NCBI RefSeq assembly: GCF_030413635.1
Contig: NZ_CP129235.1
Span: 1,860,001 to 1,924,000 of the forward strand
Direction of reading: 5' to 3'
Source: Planococcus shenhongbingii
Lineage (GTDB): Bacteria; Bacillota; Bacilli; Bacillales_A; Planococcaceae
Length of the DNA: 64,000 nucleotides
In this document: piece after piece, positions 35,582 through 44,003 of the stretch
How positions within the stretch are numbered: position 1 is the stretch's first letter
How the letters are laid out: each line of letters opens with the position of its first letter
Translations under genes and position numbers: made by a program
The notes under the pieces: generated by a model
What the model was told of the DNA's origin: nothing
The model's database searches: none
The model's input: only the letters and a program-made list of their open reading frames with translations

Positions 35582-37127
35582 CCCGCTGATTTTATTTGGA
35601 CTCATTTTATTTGTTATAAGTTTCTTTTTTAGTAGTCAAGCCGGTTATTTTTATTACTTAACTTTAGCTCAATTGATCTTTGTCCCATCTTTATTGAAAA
35701 TGGTTGTCAAACTCCGGCAGTTAGATAAACTGATTCTGGCGGCTGGAATGTTGGCAGTGATGGCTTTGAGCTTTAATATGCCTTACTCCTTAGCGCTGAC
35801 AGGGGCGGTCATTTACCTACTGGTCACCTTTTGGATCGCCTGGAAAGGAGTGGACCGGTTTCTAAAACGGGGGTTTTCTAATACAGCTGAATTGATGATT
35901 GATCTGGGACTCGTCTACGTTGCAGTAGGCGGGATGTGGTTTCTTGCCTATATCGGGAAGTTCGATACCGGATTCAGTGAGATGACTACCTGGCTCACTG
36001 CAATTCATTTTCACTACTCGGCGTTTATGCTTTGCATTTCAGTAGGGCTGCTGGGCCGCATCCAGATGACAAAACTGTATAAAATAAGTGCGTTTATTAT
36101 CGCGACAGGGCCGATGACAGTGGCAATTGGCATCACATTTTCACATACCATTGAAATCGTCTCGGTGTCACTTTATGTGGGAGCGATTTATGCCCTAACG
36201 TTTTATACATTCCGTCTCAATTTTCCAGCTGTACAGGCGCTTATTGTCCGAATCCCTTTTGTGGTCTTATGCTTAACAATTTTGGGTTCTTTTCTTTATG
36301 CCTATGGCAATTTCTCAGGAAATACAGTGGTGACGATTCCGGACATGTTAGATTTTCACGGCTTTTTGAATTGTTTGCTGTTTGGTTCCTTCACGGTAAT
36401 TGGATGGGCATTGCATGTACCTGCTACGACACAAAAACCGTTCGATTTTCCAATCAGTAATATCCGTGGAAAGTTGAAGAAATCGGGAATTCCTCACCAG
36501 GGGCTAGTTGATGGACTGGAAGACTATGTGGAAGTGCGAAAGCTGCCTATTAAAATAGTCGATTTTTACGAGCGCACTGAGAATTTCCAATTATTCGCAT
36601 CTGTAAAATGGAAGATATGGTTTAAACCTCTGGCATTTATTTATCAGTTTGCAAGCCGGAAAATAGGTCAGCTAAACCTGCCATTTTCATCGTCTCAGAT
36701 GGAAATGACCGGAGAAGTTCTCTTGGTGGATGAACAGCTTGATGGCAGAAGCAAGCCGAGAGTTTGGAAAAGAATGATTGGGACAGAAACTGTCTTTGTC
36801 GCGATTTATTCAAAACACCAGTCTAACGGAAAGACATACATGAACATTGCTTTGCCTTTACCATTCTCTTCTATGCATGGAATTCTCCAATTAACTGTTA
36901 AAAACAAAGGACTCCATTTAACGAGCAATGGAAGTGGAGACGCTGGAACCTATTTGGCACTTGGCCGATATGTTTTTAAACTGCCCCTGCATGAGAACTT
37001 TATAATAAGTGAACGCAATGGAAATCTAATGGCGACGCATGATATGACGTTATTTGGACTCCACTTTTTACATATCGATTATGATATAAAAGAGAAAACA
37101 AACAGCGAGCCATTTAAAAAATATTGA
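35550..37127 (+). CDS. yndJ: YndJ-like membrane protein
   Basis: 525 residues. The first 290 form about nine membrane helices, ending with FHGFLNCLLFGSFTVIGWALH. The C-terminal about 230 residues are soluble and carry DUF4166-like strands (VDFYERTENFQLFASVKWKIWFKP ... KRMIGTETVFVAIYSK), so the protein appears to fuse a YndJ membrane part to a second copy of the domain in the preceding gene. Its start overlaps yndH by 32 bases. The transcription unit ends before the repeats at 37195. Confidence 0.8.
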   Translation: MLVNLRKALVNPLILFGLILFVISFFFSSQAGYFYYLTLAQLIFVPSLLKMVVKLRQLDKLILAAGMLAVMALSFNMPYSLALTGAVIYLLVTFWIAWKGVDRFLKRGFSNTAELMIDLGLVYVAVGGMWFLAYIGKFDTGFSEMTTWLTAIHFHYSAFMLCISVGLLGRIQMTKLYKISAFIIATGPMTVAIGITFSHTIEIVSVSLYVGAIYALTFYTFRLNFPAVQALIVRIPFVVLCLTILGSFLYAYGNFSGNTVVTIPDMLDFHGFLNCLLFGSFTVIGWALHVPATTQKPFDFPISNIRGKLKKSGIPHQGLVDGLEDYVEVRKLPIKIVDFYERTENFQLFASVKWKIWFKPLAFIYQFASRKIGQLNLPFSSSQMEMTGEVLLVDEQLDGRSKPRVWKRMIGTETVFVAIYSKHQSNGKTYMNIALPLPFSSMHGILQLTVKNKGLHLTSNGSGDAGTYLALGRYVFKLPLHENFIISERNGNLMATHDMTLFGLHFLHIDYDIKEKTNSEPFKKY

Positions 37128-37194
37128 TTTTAGCTTCATTAGATTAAGAAGTGAAATCTATCCTTTCATGACTGCCTGCAAAAGAGCACGTACA

Positions 37195-37220
37195 GTTTAC
37201 ATATGCCCACTTATCGGAAG
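37195..37220 (+). repeat. GTTTACATAT intergenic element
   Basis: Typical copy: GTTTACATAT, six variable bases, TTATCGGAAG. It directly abuts a terminator stem starting at 37218. Confidence 0.6.
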
Positions 37221-37258
37221 GATAGAAGCGATAGAATTAGCTTCTATCCTTCTTTTTG
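37218..37258 (+). terminator. Terminator after yndJ
   Basis: AAGGATAGAAGC pairs perfectly with GCTTCTATCCTT (37240-37251), followed by CTTTTTG. Confidence 0.85.
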
Positions 37259-37286
37259 TTCGTTTAAGTGTACTTTTACGAACGCT
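37258..37286 (+). repeat. Half-copy of the two-hairpin element
   Basis: GTTCGTTTAAGTGT then ACTTTTACGAACGCTTG: near-palindrome matching the second hairpin at 53237-53272. Confidence 0.5.
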
Positions 37287-37668
37287 TGTTTATGATTAAA
37301 GATTCAATTGTTATCATTTACTGCGCTAAAATCCATTTCGAAAAATGGAAAAGAGATATCTGCAAATGAAAAAAAGTCCTTATGTGGCTGTGAAATAAAG
37401 ACGAGATGTTTAAAAAAAGTTTGTTCAAAATCTCGATGTGATACTATCGGTTTTTTTCTTGTTCAGCAAGCGGGCCAGATTGTGGAGCAGCACATGATTA
37501 TCTAAGTTAAACAAAAAAAGAGAATAGAAGTCCCTGCTTGAACCAAGTCGTAGAGCTTAATAAGCCTCAAGATTGAGATAGAAATAATTCTTAGGTACAT
37601 TATGCGGAAGACATTCGCACGTTAAGATGACTTCAAAAGGAAGTAGACTATGGAAAGCAGGGAAAACT
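37287..37668. other. Gene-free stretch before hydrolase gene
   Basis: A 65-codon frame at 37308-37505 is cysteine/lysine-rich with no family features; nothing else is seen apart from a GGAAAGCAGGG ribosome site at the right end. Confidence 0.4.
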
Positions 37669-38658
37669 ATGAAAACTAAAAGGATAAGTAGGTTTTGGAA
37701 AGTTGTCAGGATTGTTTTATTAGCCATCGTCACAGTGCTTGTACTTTGGATTATTTTCAATAAAACGATGACTGCATATGAAAAAAACAAGCATCCGGCC
37801 GTAGGTCAATTAGTTGAAGTAGATGGCAACAATATGCATATCTATACAAAGGGGAAGGGGGATAATACAATCGTTTTATTAAGTGGATTGGGTACTTCAG
37901 CTTCGGTATTGGATTTTGAACCTTTAACAAACGAATTGGCAAAGAATAATAAGGTTGTAGTGGTAGAGTTATTTGGATATGGCTGGAGTGATATGACTGA
38001 AAAGGAACGAACAGTGGAAAACATTGTGGAAGAAATCAGAATAGCATTACAAAAAGCAAGTATAAAAGGGCCGTATATACTAATGCCGCATTCCATTTCC
38101 GGCATTTATAGTATGTATTACGCTAATAAATATCCGGAAGAGATTGAAGCGGTTATAGGAATTGACCCTACACTGCCTGGGTTTAATCATTCTCCCCATC
38201 CAACGCCAAAGGTTTCTGAATCTCATGCCATGACAGGTATATCGGACGGAAACGTCATATCGATGGTTTCATCAATGTTATGATGGATATTTTTTGTTTC
38301 ATTAGCTATATTTTTGTTAAAGGAATTCCAAACAGAAATGGCTTTGGTCATCTTTAAATTTTCTTCGGAATAAACATCTTCCACGGCTGAAGGAAGGAAT
38401 AAATCTGGAAGCAGAAATACAGCCAATCTTGCAATTCCGGTTGGCGCTACATGATACTTAGGCATGATCTTTACTCCGAAAGAAAAAAACATGATTGAAG
38501 ATGGCCAATCAAAAATAGCTTTTTATCAAACACAGTTAAGTAGTAGACCTTCAAGCAAACTTGTTACGTTAGAAGGAGAACATTATCTGCATCGCACTCT
38601 TTATAGAGAGATGAGCGAATACGTTAATGAATTCACGGAAACACATCTAAGCAACTAA
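37669..38658 (+). pseudogene. Alpha/beta hydrolase gene with an inverted internal segment
   Basis: Membrane-anchored alpha/beta hydrolase. The N-terminal part has a membrane helix (WKVVRIVLLAIVTVLVLWIIF), GDNTIVLLSGLGTSASVLDF, VVVELFGYGWSD and MPHSISGIYSMYYA where the nucleophile lies. The frame then stops at 38281. The missing middle is readable only on the minus strand of 38229-38466 (PTGIARLAVFLLPDLFLPSAVEDVYSEENLKMTKAISVWNSF), and the C-terminus (IFTPKEKNMIEDGQSKIAFY ... LEGEHYLHRT, catalytic His) resumes in the original frame at 38467. Flipping 38229-38466 gives one open frame of 329 residues. ATG 37669 is preferred by its ribosome site; 37627 is possible. Confidence 0.85.
38229..38466. 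other. Inverted 238-bp DNA segment inside hydrolase gene
   Basis: Both ends of the segment are CATG (38229-38232 and 38463-38466), inside the slightly longer GCCATG / GGCATG. Reverse-complementing exactly this interval restores ...ESHAMPKYHV... at the left and ...SDIPVMIFTPKEK... at the right with no stop or frameshift. It is either a reversible DNA switch, a one-off microhomology-mediated inversion, or an assembly error. Confidence 0.8.
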
Positions 38659-38879
38659 TAAAATAAATAGACTTTTGCTTTGATCTTTAACTGAATGGGT
38701 GCGGCAAATCAACCAGATACAGGCAGCAAACATAAAATCATCTTGGTCCCTTACAATCGAGAGTGATAGTAGCATAACAAGGCAGAAAACAATCAATTTT
38801 TTAGAAATACTAGATAATTTATATGAAATGAAGAATCCATTATGATTAATCTTTCTTCAACATGATCCAGCGTTAAGAG

Positions 38880-39029
38880 ATTCTCATCCGGATTGAAAAA
38901 GAGTTGATTCGGAATGAATTTACAGAAGAACTGAAAGTCCCCAACTACCTACTTGAGCATGAGATCTTGCAGGAAGTCCAGTTGGAGACTGTCCTAGAGC
39001 GCAGGATTAGCGAAACCTTCCTAAATTAG
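38880..39029 (+). pseudogene. 3' gene relic, unidentified
   Basis: A 49-codon open stretch ending in TAG reads as charged helical protein (IRIEKELIRNEFTEEL ... EHEILQEVQLETVLERRI) but lacks a start and has a stop just upstream. Origin not recognised. Confidence 0.35.
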
Positions 39030-39137
39030 GACCATGAACTACTAACTAAGCTGTTCACCCATTGTGGTAAACTTTTTTTGTTCGATGGGAACTAAATTTT
39101 CAATCCCTTAAAAGAAAATTTCGATGAAAAATTTTAG

Positions 39138-39163
39138 GTTTACATATAAGAGATTATCAGAAA
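39138..39163 (+). repeat. GTTTACATAT intergenic element
   Basis: GTTTACATAT, six bases, TTATCAGAAA; a terminator hairpin follows 35 bases later. Confidence 0.55.
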
Positions 39164-39196
39164 TAGGTATTCTAATAACAAAGTATAAAGGGGGGA

Positions 39197-39228
39197 GAGC
39201 AGTGCTGATTAGCACTGCTCTTTCTTTT
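39197..39228 (+). terminator. Terminator
   Basis: GAGCAGTGCT pairs perfectly with AGCACTGCTC (39211-39220), followed by TTTCTTTT. Confidence 0.8.
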
Positions 39229-39410
39229 GTCAGTATAGCTGTACTTTTACGAATGCTTTTTAATGACAACGCAAAAAATTCAATAATTTACCAATAATAA
39301 CTGTATGATGTGATAATCTATAATAAAATAAAAAATTAGATATTAAGAGATGTACAGAAATCGTTTTTCTCAATGCAGGCTTGTTAAAAGAAAAAAGAGA
39401 ATGATCAGTA

Positions 39411-39911
39411 TTGAAATGGAGGACGAGAATAAAATCAATACGTGTAACAAAGTACGATCCGAAAAATCGGGATGCAAATGGGCACTATATCTTAGTGGAT
39501 GAATGGACCAGTATATCAGATGTCGGGAGATCGTATGAGGGCCAAGTTTTTACAATGGAACAATACCGGACGATCGAAGAAAAATACATCCAAGCGGTTG
39601 AAGTGCTCATCCGAAAAACCGGTACCACTCATCTAAAGTTGCTTTCTTTGGAAAACCATTCGAATGAAACGGACTTGGATTTGGCAGAAGGCAAGACCAT
39701 TCCACGAAGATTGGTCAAGGAAGTTGTCAGAATGATTCTCCAAGAAAAGGTTTGGAGCAAACTGGTTGCCAAAAATCAGTTTGAGATCCATTTCGGCTAT
39801 GATTACTATATGTATTTTATTGGAGAAAGCCTTACAGATGAGGTTATCGAGGAATTTCGAAAGATCGACGGCTTGTATGTGGAAGAGGTGCCATCTCCTT
39901 ACCTTGATTAA
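39411..39911 (+). CDS. Hypothetical protein, 166 residues
   Basis: Not recognised. Soluble, mixed alpha/beta, with DANGHYILVDEWTSISDVGRSYEGQVFTMEQYRTIEEKYIQA early and FEIHFGYDYYMYFIGESLTDEVIEEFRKIDGLYVEEV at the end. Size and style resemble polymorphic-toxin immunity proteins, but no toxin gene lies beside it. The start is TTG at 39411; the ribosome site is weak (AAAAAGAGAATGATC). A perfect 14-bp palindrome follows its stop. Confidence 0.6.
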   Translation: MKWRTRIKSIRVTKYDPKNRDANGHYILVDEWTSISDVGRSYEGQVFTMEQYRTIEEKYIQAVEVLIRKTGTTHLKLLSLENHSNETDLDLAEGKTIPRRLVKEVVRMILQEKVWSKLVAKNQFEIHFGYDYYMYFIGESLTDEVIEEFRKIDGLYVEEVPSPYLD

Positions 39912-39956
39912 TGAAGGAAAAGTACCATCGTCAAAACAACGGATGTTTCTTTGAAA

Positions 39957-39990
39957 CGAATGTCACATAAGGGTGATTATGTGACATTCG
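39957..39990. repeat. GAATGT-palindrome, copy 1
   Basis: CGAATGTCACATAA (39957-39970) pairs perfectly with TTATGTGACATTCG (39977-39990) over six bases. It belongs to a family with copies at 40331, 40770, 41463, 43590, 54491 and 55077. Confidence 0.7.
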
Positions 39991-40330
39991 CTAAAGCTAA
40001 AAGTAGATAGATATGTTAATTGCCCTGTTTATTGAAGCCCCCGAAGAAGAAAAAATCCAATTCTTTCTTTGTCGAATTGTCTAAAAGCCATAACATGAAG
40101 CCTTCTATCGTTGAAATTGAGGATTATTTGAAAGTAGATGATATGTATAAAATTTATTAAAAAACTGTTGAACCCTTTAAGAATCAATCACCAGTTTTTT
40201 TACCAAGTTACTTCTCAGTGGATTGAGTTAACTGACGAATTGTTAGCTTCGAATACAATGAAGGACTGTGTTATCCATCTAAAAAATCTTCATATGATTA
40301 TTATTGAATTTGAATGATAATCCATTAGAG

Positions 40331-40368
40331 TTTGAATGTAACTTATTGGTAAGTAAGTTACATTCAAA
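40331..40368. repeat. GAATGT-palindrome, copy 2
   Basis: TTTGAATGTAACTTA pairs perfectly (15 bp) with TAAGTTACATTCAAA over eight bases, 25 bases upstream of the next start codon. Confidence 0.75.
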
Positions 40369-40393
40369 CACGACGAAAATAGGAAGTGAAGAT

Positions 40394-40756
40394 ATGGGGC
40401 GTTTAAAAAAGTTTTTGCATAAACTGTTCTTTGAAAAATACGATCAGTTTGCGGAGGAATTAGGTTATCCGGATTGGAATATTGCTTTAGAAAATACTTT
40501 TGGCATCTATGAGATGGAAGGAGATACTTGGTACCATGCTACTCAGCTTCCTGATAAAAAATGGGCTGTCTGGAATGATGACGAGGCAGAACCACCATAC
40601 GCTTTTGAAGTATTTTCGTCCTGGGATGAAGCCATTAGAAAGCTTCGGAAATTGTTTGAGGAGAGTGGGTTGCCGGAAAATCATTGGAGACCTGAAGGAT
40701 TTGATGAAGGTGAAGATGCTTTTTTGAAAGAACCCGACCGAGAGAAAATGTGGTAA
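40394..40756 (+). CDS. Hypothetical protein, 120 residues
   Basis: Not recognised. An acidic, aromatic-rich soluble protein: YPDWNIALENTFGIYEMEGDTWYHATQLPDKKWAVWNDDEAEPPYAFEVFSSWDEAI. ATG 40394 has AGGAAGTGAAG upstream; the ATG at 40304 would run through the palindrome and has no ribosome site. Palindromic elements stand on both sides (40331 and 40770). Confidence 0.65.
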   Translation: MGRLKKFLHKLFFEKYDQFAEELGYPDWNIALENTFGIYEMEGDTWYHATQLPDKKWAVWNDDEAEPPYAFEVFSSWDEAIRKLRKLFEESGLPENHWRPEGFDEGEDAFLKEPDREKMW

Positions 40757-40769
40757 CCAACCGAGAATC

Positions 40770-40803
40770 TGAATGTAACATAATGTGAATTATGTTACGT
40801 TCA
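40770..40803. repeat. GAATGT-palindrome, copy 3
   Basis: TGAATGTAACATAA pairs with TTATGTTACGTTCA (one G-T pair) 14 bases after a stop codon. Confidence 0.7.
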
Positions 40804-40930
40804 AAAGCCCTCCATTCCTGGGTGCTTTTCTTTATGATTCATTACTTTTTATGGGGGTTCTCCATAAGTCATCTTCTGTAACCAATGATTCATTTTCACG
40901 TCTAAACTTGAAATGAGGAGGAGTAAGAAG

Positions 40931-41427
40931 ATGAAATCCAAATTTTTATTTTTAAGTATGCTGTTTATTTTTGTGTTAGTAGGCTGTTCTCAAGAAAAGG
41001 AAGTCATTAAAAATGATAAAAATATGAATAGTTCTGTGGAAAATGTAAAATACACCTCTCAAAAACCCCCTCAGTTAAAAATAGGGGTGAATGAAGAGGA
41101 GTTTCTGCTGCTTTGGGTGGGTATGACTGGAGCTACTTTGATCAAGAAGAAAATTCCATGGCTTCTGTGCAGGCGGAAACGATCCCTGTTTCTGAATTAG
41201 TCGGTAAACGAAAGGGGCCTACCGTAAATTCAGATACATCCATTGAGCTTAAATTTGAAGAAGAACCAATCTCTTATCAGGTGAATACTTGGGATTCTGC
41301 GGGTAATATAACGGGTTCTTTTAAAGACGTAGTTCTTGATGGGCAAAGTGGGCGAACGATCTATGAAGTTGTCGCCACTTGGGAACGAGGAACAGGACAT
41401 TATTTTTTCCCTTTAACGATTGAATAG
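40931..41427 (+). pseudogene. Lipoprotein, frameshifted
   Basis: ATG 40931 follows GAGGAGGAG. A lipoprotein signal (KSKFLFLSMLFIFVLVGCSQ, lipobox LVGC) leads to a short secreted part. The frame breaks near 41105: the rest (GGYDWSYFDQEENSMASVQAETIPVSELVGKRKGPTVN ... VVATWERGTGHYFFPLTIE) is in another frame and needs one added or two lost bases. The family is not recognised. Repaired, it would be about 165 residues. Confidence 0.75.
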
Positions 41428-41462
41428 ACTCTTTCAACATCAATTCACGTTAATTTTTTTTT

Positions 41463-41496
41463 TGAATGTAACTTATTAGCAATTAAGTTACATTCA
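41463..41496. repeat. GAATGT-palindrome, copy 4
   Basis: TGAATGTAACTTA pairs perfectly with TAAGTTACATTCA over TTAGCAAT, 36 bases after the lipoprotein stop. The loop is identical to copy 6 at 54491. Confidence 0.75.
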
Positions 41497-41615
41497 GTTC
41501 CTTGATTCCATTGATTTCACCAGAAAATCATACCGTACTGGTTTCATTAGAAAAAAAGATACATTCAAAACGTTGTTCTGTAAGGCTTTAAAGCTTGAAT
41601 CTCAAAAGGATATAG

Positions 41616-41641
41616 GTTTACATATCACCAGTTATAAGAAG
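41616..41641 (+). repeat. GTTTACATAT intergenic element
   Basis: GTTTACATAT, six bases, TTATAAGAAG; a weak hairpin (AACCAGAATG facing CATCCTGGTTTTTT) ends near 41708. Confidence 0.5.
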
Positions 41642-41738
41642 CAAGTTTAAAATAAACATTATGTTTCAGAAACCAGAATGCTTATTTCCATAATCATCCT
41701 GGTTTTTTAAGATCCAAAAACTCAATTTTAATTCAAAT

Positions 41739-41772
41739 GCATCTTATATCGAATTAAATCGATATAAGATGC
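41739..41772. promoter_or_regulatory. Palindromic operator of ArsR-family gene
   Basis: GCATCTTATATCGA (41739-41752) and TCGATATAAGATGC (41759-41772) form a perfect 14-bp inverted repeat ending 5 bases before the start codon. Related ATATCGATAT and GATATATC words lie at 42130-42158, before the MFS gene. This fits ArsR/SmtB binding. Confidence 0.75.
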
Positions 41773-41776
41773 TTAC

Positions 41777-42100
41777 ATGGATAATTTAAATGTATTAGAT
41801 ATTTTTAAAGCATTGTCAAACGAAACCCGCTTGAATATTTTGAAATGGCTAAGGGAACCGGAGAAGAATTTCCCGGCACAGCAAGCGCATTTGCCGAAGG
41901 AGGTAAGCATTGAAGGCGGCGTTTGTGTCGGCGATATTCAAGAAAAAGTGAATCTTTCTCAATCAACCGTTTCCCATTACTTGTCGCTCATGCAAAAAGC
42001 AGGCTTGCTGGAAGCGGTGCGTTACGGGCAATGGACTTATTACAGACGAAATGAAGAGACATTGGCGAAAATTGCGCAATTCATCAACGAAGAAATTTAA
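41777..42100 (+). CDS. ArsR/SmtB-family regulator
   Basis: 107-residue winged-helix repressor: LDIFKALSNETRLNILKWLREPEK, then KVNLSQSTVSHYLSLMQKAGLLEAVRYGQWTYYRRNEE. The canonical metal motif ELCVCDL is replaced by GGVCVGDI with one cysteine, so metal sensing is doubtful. No clear ribosome site precedes ATG 41777; the operator palindrome occupies that position, which may limit translation or imply a very short leader. It is followed by an MFS exporter that it probably controls together with itself. Confidence 0.88.
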   Translation: MDNLNVLDIFKALSNETRLNILKWLREPEKNFPAQQAHLPKEVSIEGGVCVGDIQEKVNLSQSTVSHYLSLMQKAGLLEAVRYGQWTYYRRNEETLAKIAQFINEEI

Positions 42101-42127
42101 GACATCGCCATGTCTTTTTTTAATTTG

Positions 42128-42158
42128 TCATATCGATATTTTTAGATATATCTATATC
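42128..42158. promoter_or_regulatory. Second ArsR operator candidate
   Basis: ATATCGATATTTTTAGATAT with following ATCTATAT is an imperfect relative of the palindrome at 41739, placed 80 bases before the MFS start. Confidence 0.45.
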
Positions 42159-42237
42159 CGAAAAAACAAGCTTTCAATGGGAATGAAACTATTCATTCGT
42201 ATGATAAGTAAAATCAGCAACTAGGAGTGAATTTTTC

Positions 42238-43470
42238 GTGGCCACAAGTGTAAAAAAAGATTTAATGAGTACGAAACAAAAAGTTTTGGCCTTTACGTTG
42301 ACGCTTTTAACTTTTGTCATGGGGACCAGTGAATTTGTGATTGTCGGCCTTTTAACAGAAGTCTCTTCAGACTTGAACATCAGTCTAGCTGTAGCTGGTA
42401 CGCTGGTATCCGGTTTTGCCATCGCTTACGCAATCGGAACGCCCGTAATGACGGCTTATGTCAGCCGTTTTCCAAAATATCCATTGATGCTGACGTTGAT
42501 TTCTTTGTTCATTGTCGGGAATATAATCAGCGCATTATCCGGCTCTTATGAGTTATTAATTTTTTCCAGAGTCATCACGGCGGTTGTCAGCGGTGTGTTG
42601 GTGGCGCTGTCGATGAGCATTGCCAGCGATATCATGCCGGAAAGCAAGAAAGGCCACATTATCGCATTGATTTTCGCCGGTTTTACGATCTCCAATGTCA
42701 TTGGTGTGCCTTTAGGGACACTCATTGGGCAGCTCGGCAACTGGCAGCTGACTTTCTGGTTTACAACGCTGTTAGGTGTGATCAGTTTGGTCATGGGTAT
42801 CTTTATCCTGCCAAGAGGATTGAAAGTGGAGAAAGCATCAGCAAAAGAACAGCTCGGTTTGCTGACGAACCCACGCATGATTCTGGCATTCTTTATCCCG
42901 ACATTTTCAATCGCGGGAACGTATACGATCTACACATACATTACGCCGATATTGGAAGAAGGACTGGCGATTCCAACAAGTTATGTGAGTGCCATCTTGC
43001 TGGCTTACGGAGCGTTTTCAATCTTCAGTAATGTGTTGGCGGGGAAAATCGCCAGCCGCAACGGTGTAAGCAAACTTCGCTATGTATTTATCGTCCAGGC
43101 AGTTATTTTAGGTTCTTTGTATTTCACAATGGAGTCGACATATGCAGGACTTGTTAGCCTCATGTTGATGGCGGTGATGATCTATGCCATGAATGCAACC
43201 ATTCAATTGTATTTGATGAACTTGGCCACGGTTTATTTCCCGGCAGCCAAAGATTTTGCATCATCCTTAACGCCTGTAGCGGTTAACGTCGGCATTGCGC
43301 TCGGTGCCACCCTTGGAGGATATGTCGTGGCAAACGGCAGCCTCGTTCAGCTTTCATGGGTCGGTGCATTATGCGCATTGATCGCCTCCGGCCTGGCATT
43401 TGCCAGCTATCGTATGGATCGGAAAGAAAGCTTTTCAGGTTCTGAAGCGTATGAGGCATCAAATTTATAA
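42238..43470 (+). CDS. MFS exporter, AraJ/YdhP-like
   Basis: 410 residues with 12 predicted membrane segments; MGTSEFVIVGLLTEVSSDLNISLAVAGTLVSGFAIAYAIGTP (about 25-66) is the DHA1/arabinose-efflux signature. The start is GTG 42238 with CTAGGAGTG upstream; an ATG at 42265 is less well placed. Likely exports a drug or sugar-like compound, induced through the ArsR-type repressor upstream. A terminator follows. Confidence 0.9.
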   Translation: MATSVKKDLMSTKQKVLAFTLTLLTFVMGTSEFVIVGLLTEVSSDLNISLAVAGTLVSGFAIAYAIGTPVMTAYVSRFPKYPLMLTLISLFIVGNIISALSGSYELLIFSRVITAVVSGVLVALSMSIASDIMPESKKGHIIALIFAGFTISNVIGVPLGTLIGQLGNWQLTFWFTTLLGVISLVMGIFILPRGLKVEKASAKEQLGLLTNPRMILAFFIPTFSIAGTYTIYTYITPILEEGLAIPTSYVSAILLAYGAFSIFSNVLAGKIASRNGVSKLRYVFIVQAVILGSLYFTMESTYAGLVSLMLMAVMIYAMNATIQLYLMNLATVYFPAAKDFASSLTPVAVNVGIALGATLGGYVVANGSLVQLSWVGALCALIASGLAFASYRMDRKESFSGSEAYEASNL

Positions 43471-43480
43471 AAGATAGTGA

Positions 43481-43508
43481 ACACCCTGCAACTAGCGGGG
43501 TGTTTTTT
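43481..43508 (+). terminator. Terminator after MFS gene
   Basis: ACACCCTGC pairs with GCGGGGTGT over AACTA (one mispaired position), followed by six T. Confidence 0.85.
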
Positions 43509-43589
43509 AGTTTTTCAATACAGCTTTCAAGATCTCCCCTTTTGAAAGAGAATGCTCCTAATGAAAACAAGTACATTCTTATTGCATAT

Positions 43590-43621
43590 GAATGTAACTT
43601 AGAGATAATTTTGTTGCATTC
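43590..43621. repeat. GAATGT-palindrome, degenerate copy 5
   Basis: GAATGTAAC (43590-43598) faces GTTGCATTC (43613-43621). Confidence 0.5.
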
Positions 43622-43670
43622 GACTATTTAGCAACTAATTACAGTCGAAAAATGAATATAGGAGGGTTTC

Positions 43671-44003
43671 ATGGAAAACATCTATACAAAGAGGGATTTG
43701 GAAAACCTGGAAGATCGGTATGAGTTTTTATTTCCAGTTCCGTATGAGACGAATACGACACCAGACCAGCTGGTGGAGATGAAAGAAATTTCTTTCGCTG
43801 CAATCATCCGCCAGTTGATCAAGGACGGTTTTTCTTTGCTGATATACATTCCGCATCTTTCTTCCATTTCAAATGATGGTTGGGACGACCTTAAATACAC
43901 ATCCTTCATTCCTTGCCACGTAGAAAAACGAACGGTATTTGCAGTAATCCATTCTTCTTTACCCAAACCTAAAATGCCTTCAGGATCGATACCAGACGAA
44001 TGA
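43671..44003 (+). pseudogene. Truncated gene, N-terminal part
   Basis: A strong AGGAGGG ribosome site precedes ATG 43671. The first about 58 codons (MENIYTKRDLENLEDRYEFLF ... EISFAAIIRQLIKDGFSLL) look like a genuine N-terminus. After about 43850 the frame is only the antisense of the opposing membrane-protein gene. The original 3' part appears to have been lost when foreign DNA was joined here. Confidence 0.5.

Larger units (their letters stand above)
38659..39410. other. Stretch with gene relic and repeat elements
   Basis: No intact gene. A coding relic lies at 38880-39029. A GTTTACATAT element sits at 39138-39163, a terminator at 39197, and GTACTTTTACGAATGCTT near 39238 is a truncated two-hairpin element. 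Confidence 0.5.
39912..40393. other. Gene-free stretch with palindromes and decayed coding
   Basis: Apart from palindromes at 39957 and 40331, short stop-broken protein-like pieces (around 40080-40160 and 40210-40310) suggest gene relics that cannot be identified. Confidence 0.4.

Noticed and set aside
37308..37505. 65-codon cysteine-rich ORF
   Set aside because: No start signal or family features; lies among repeats.
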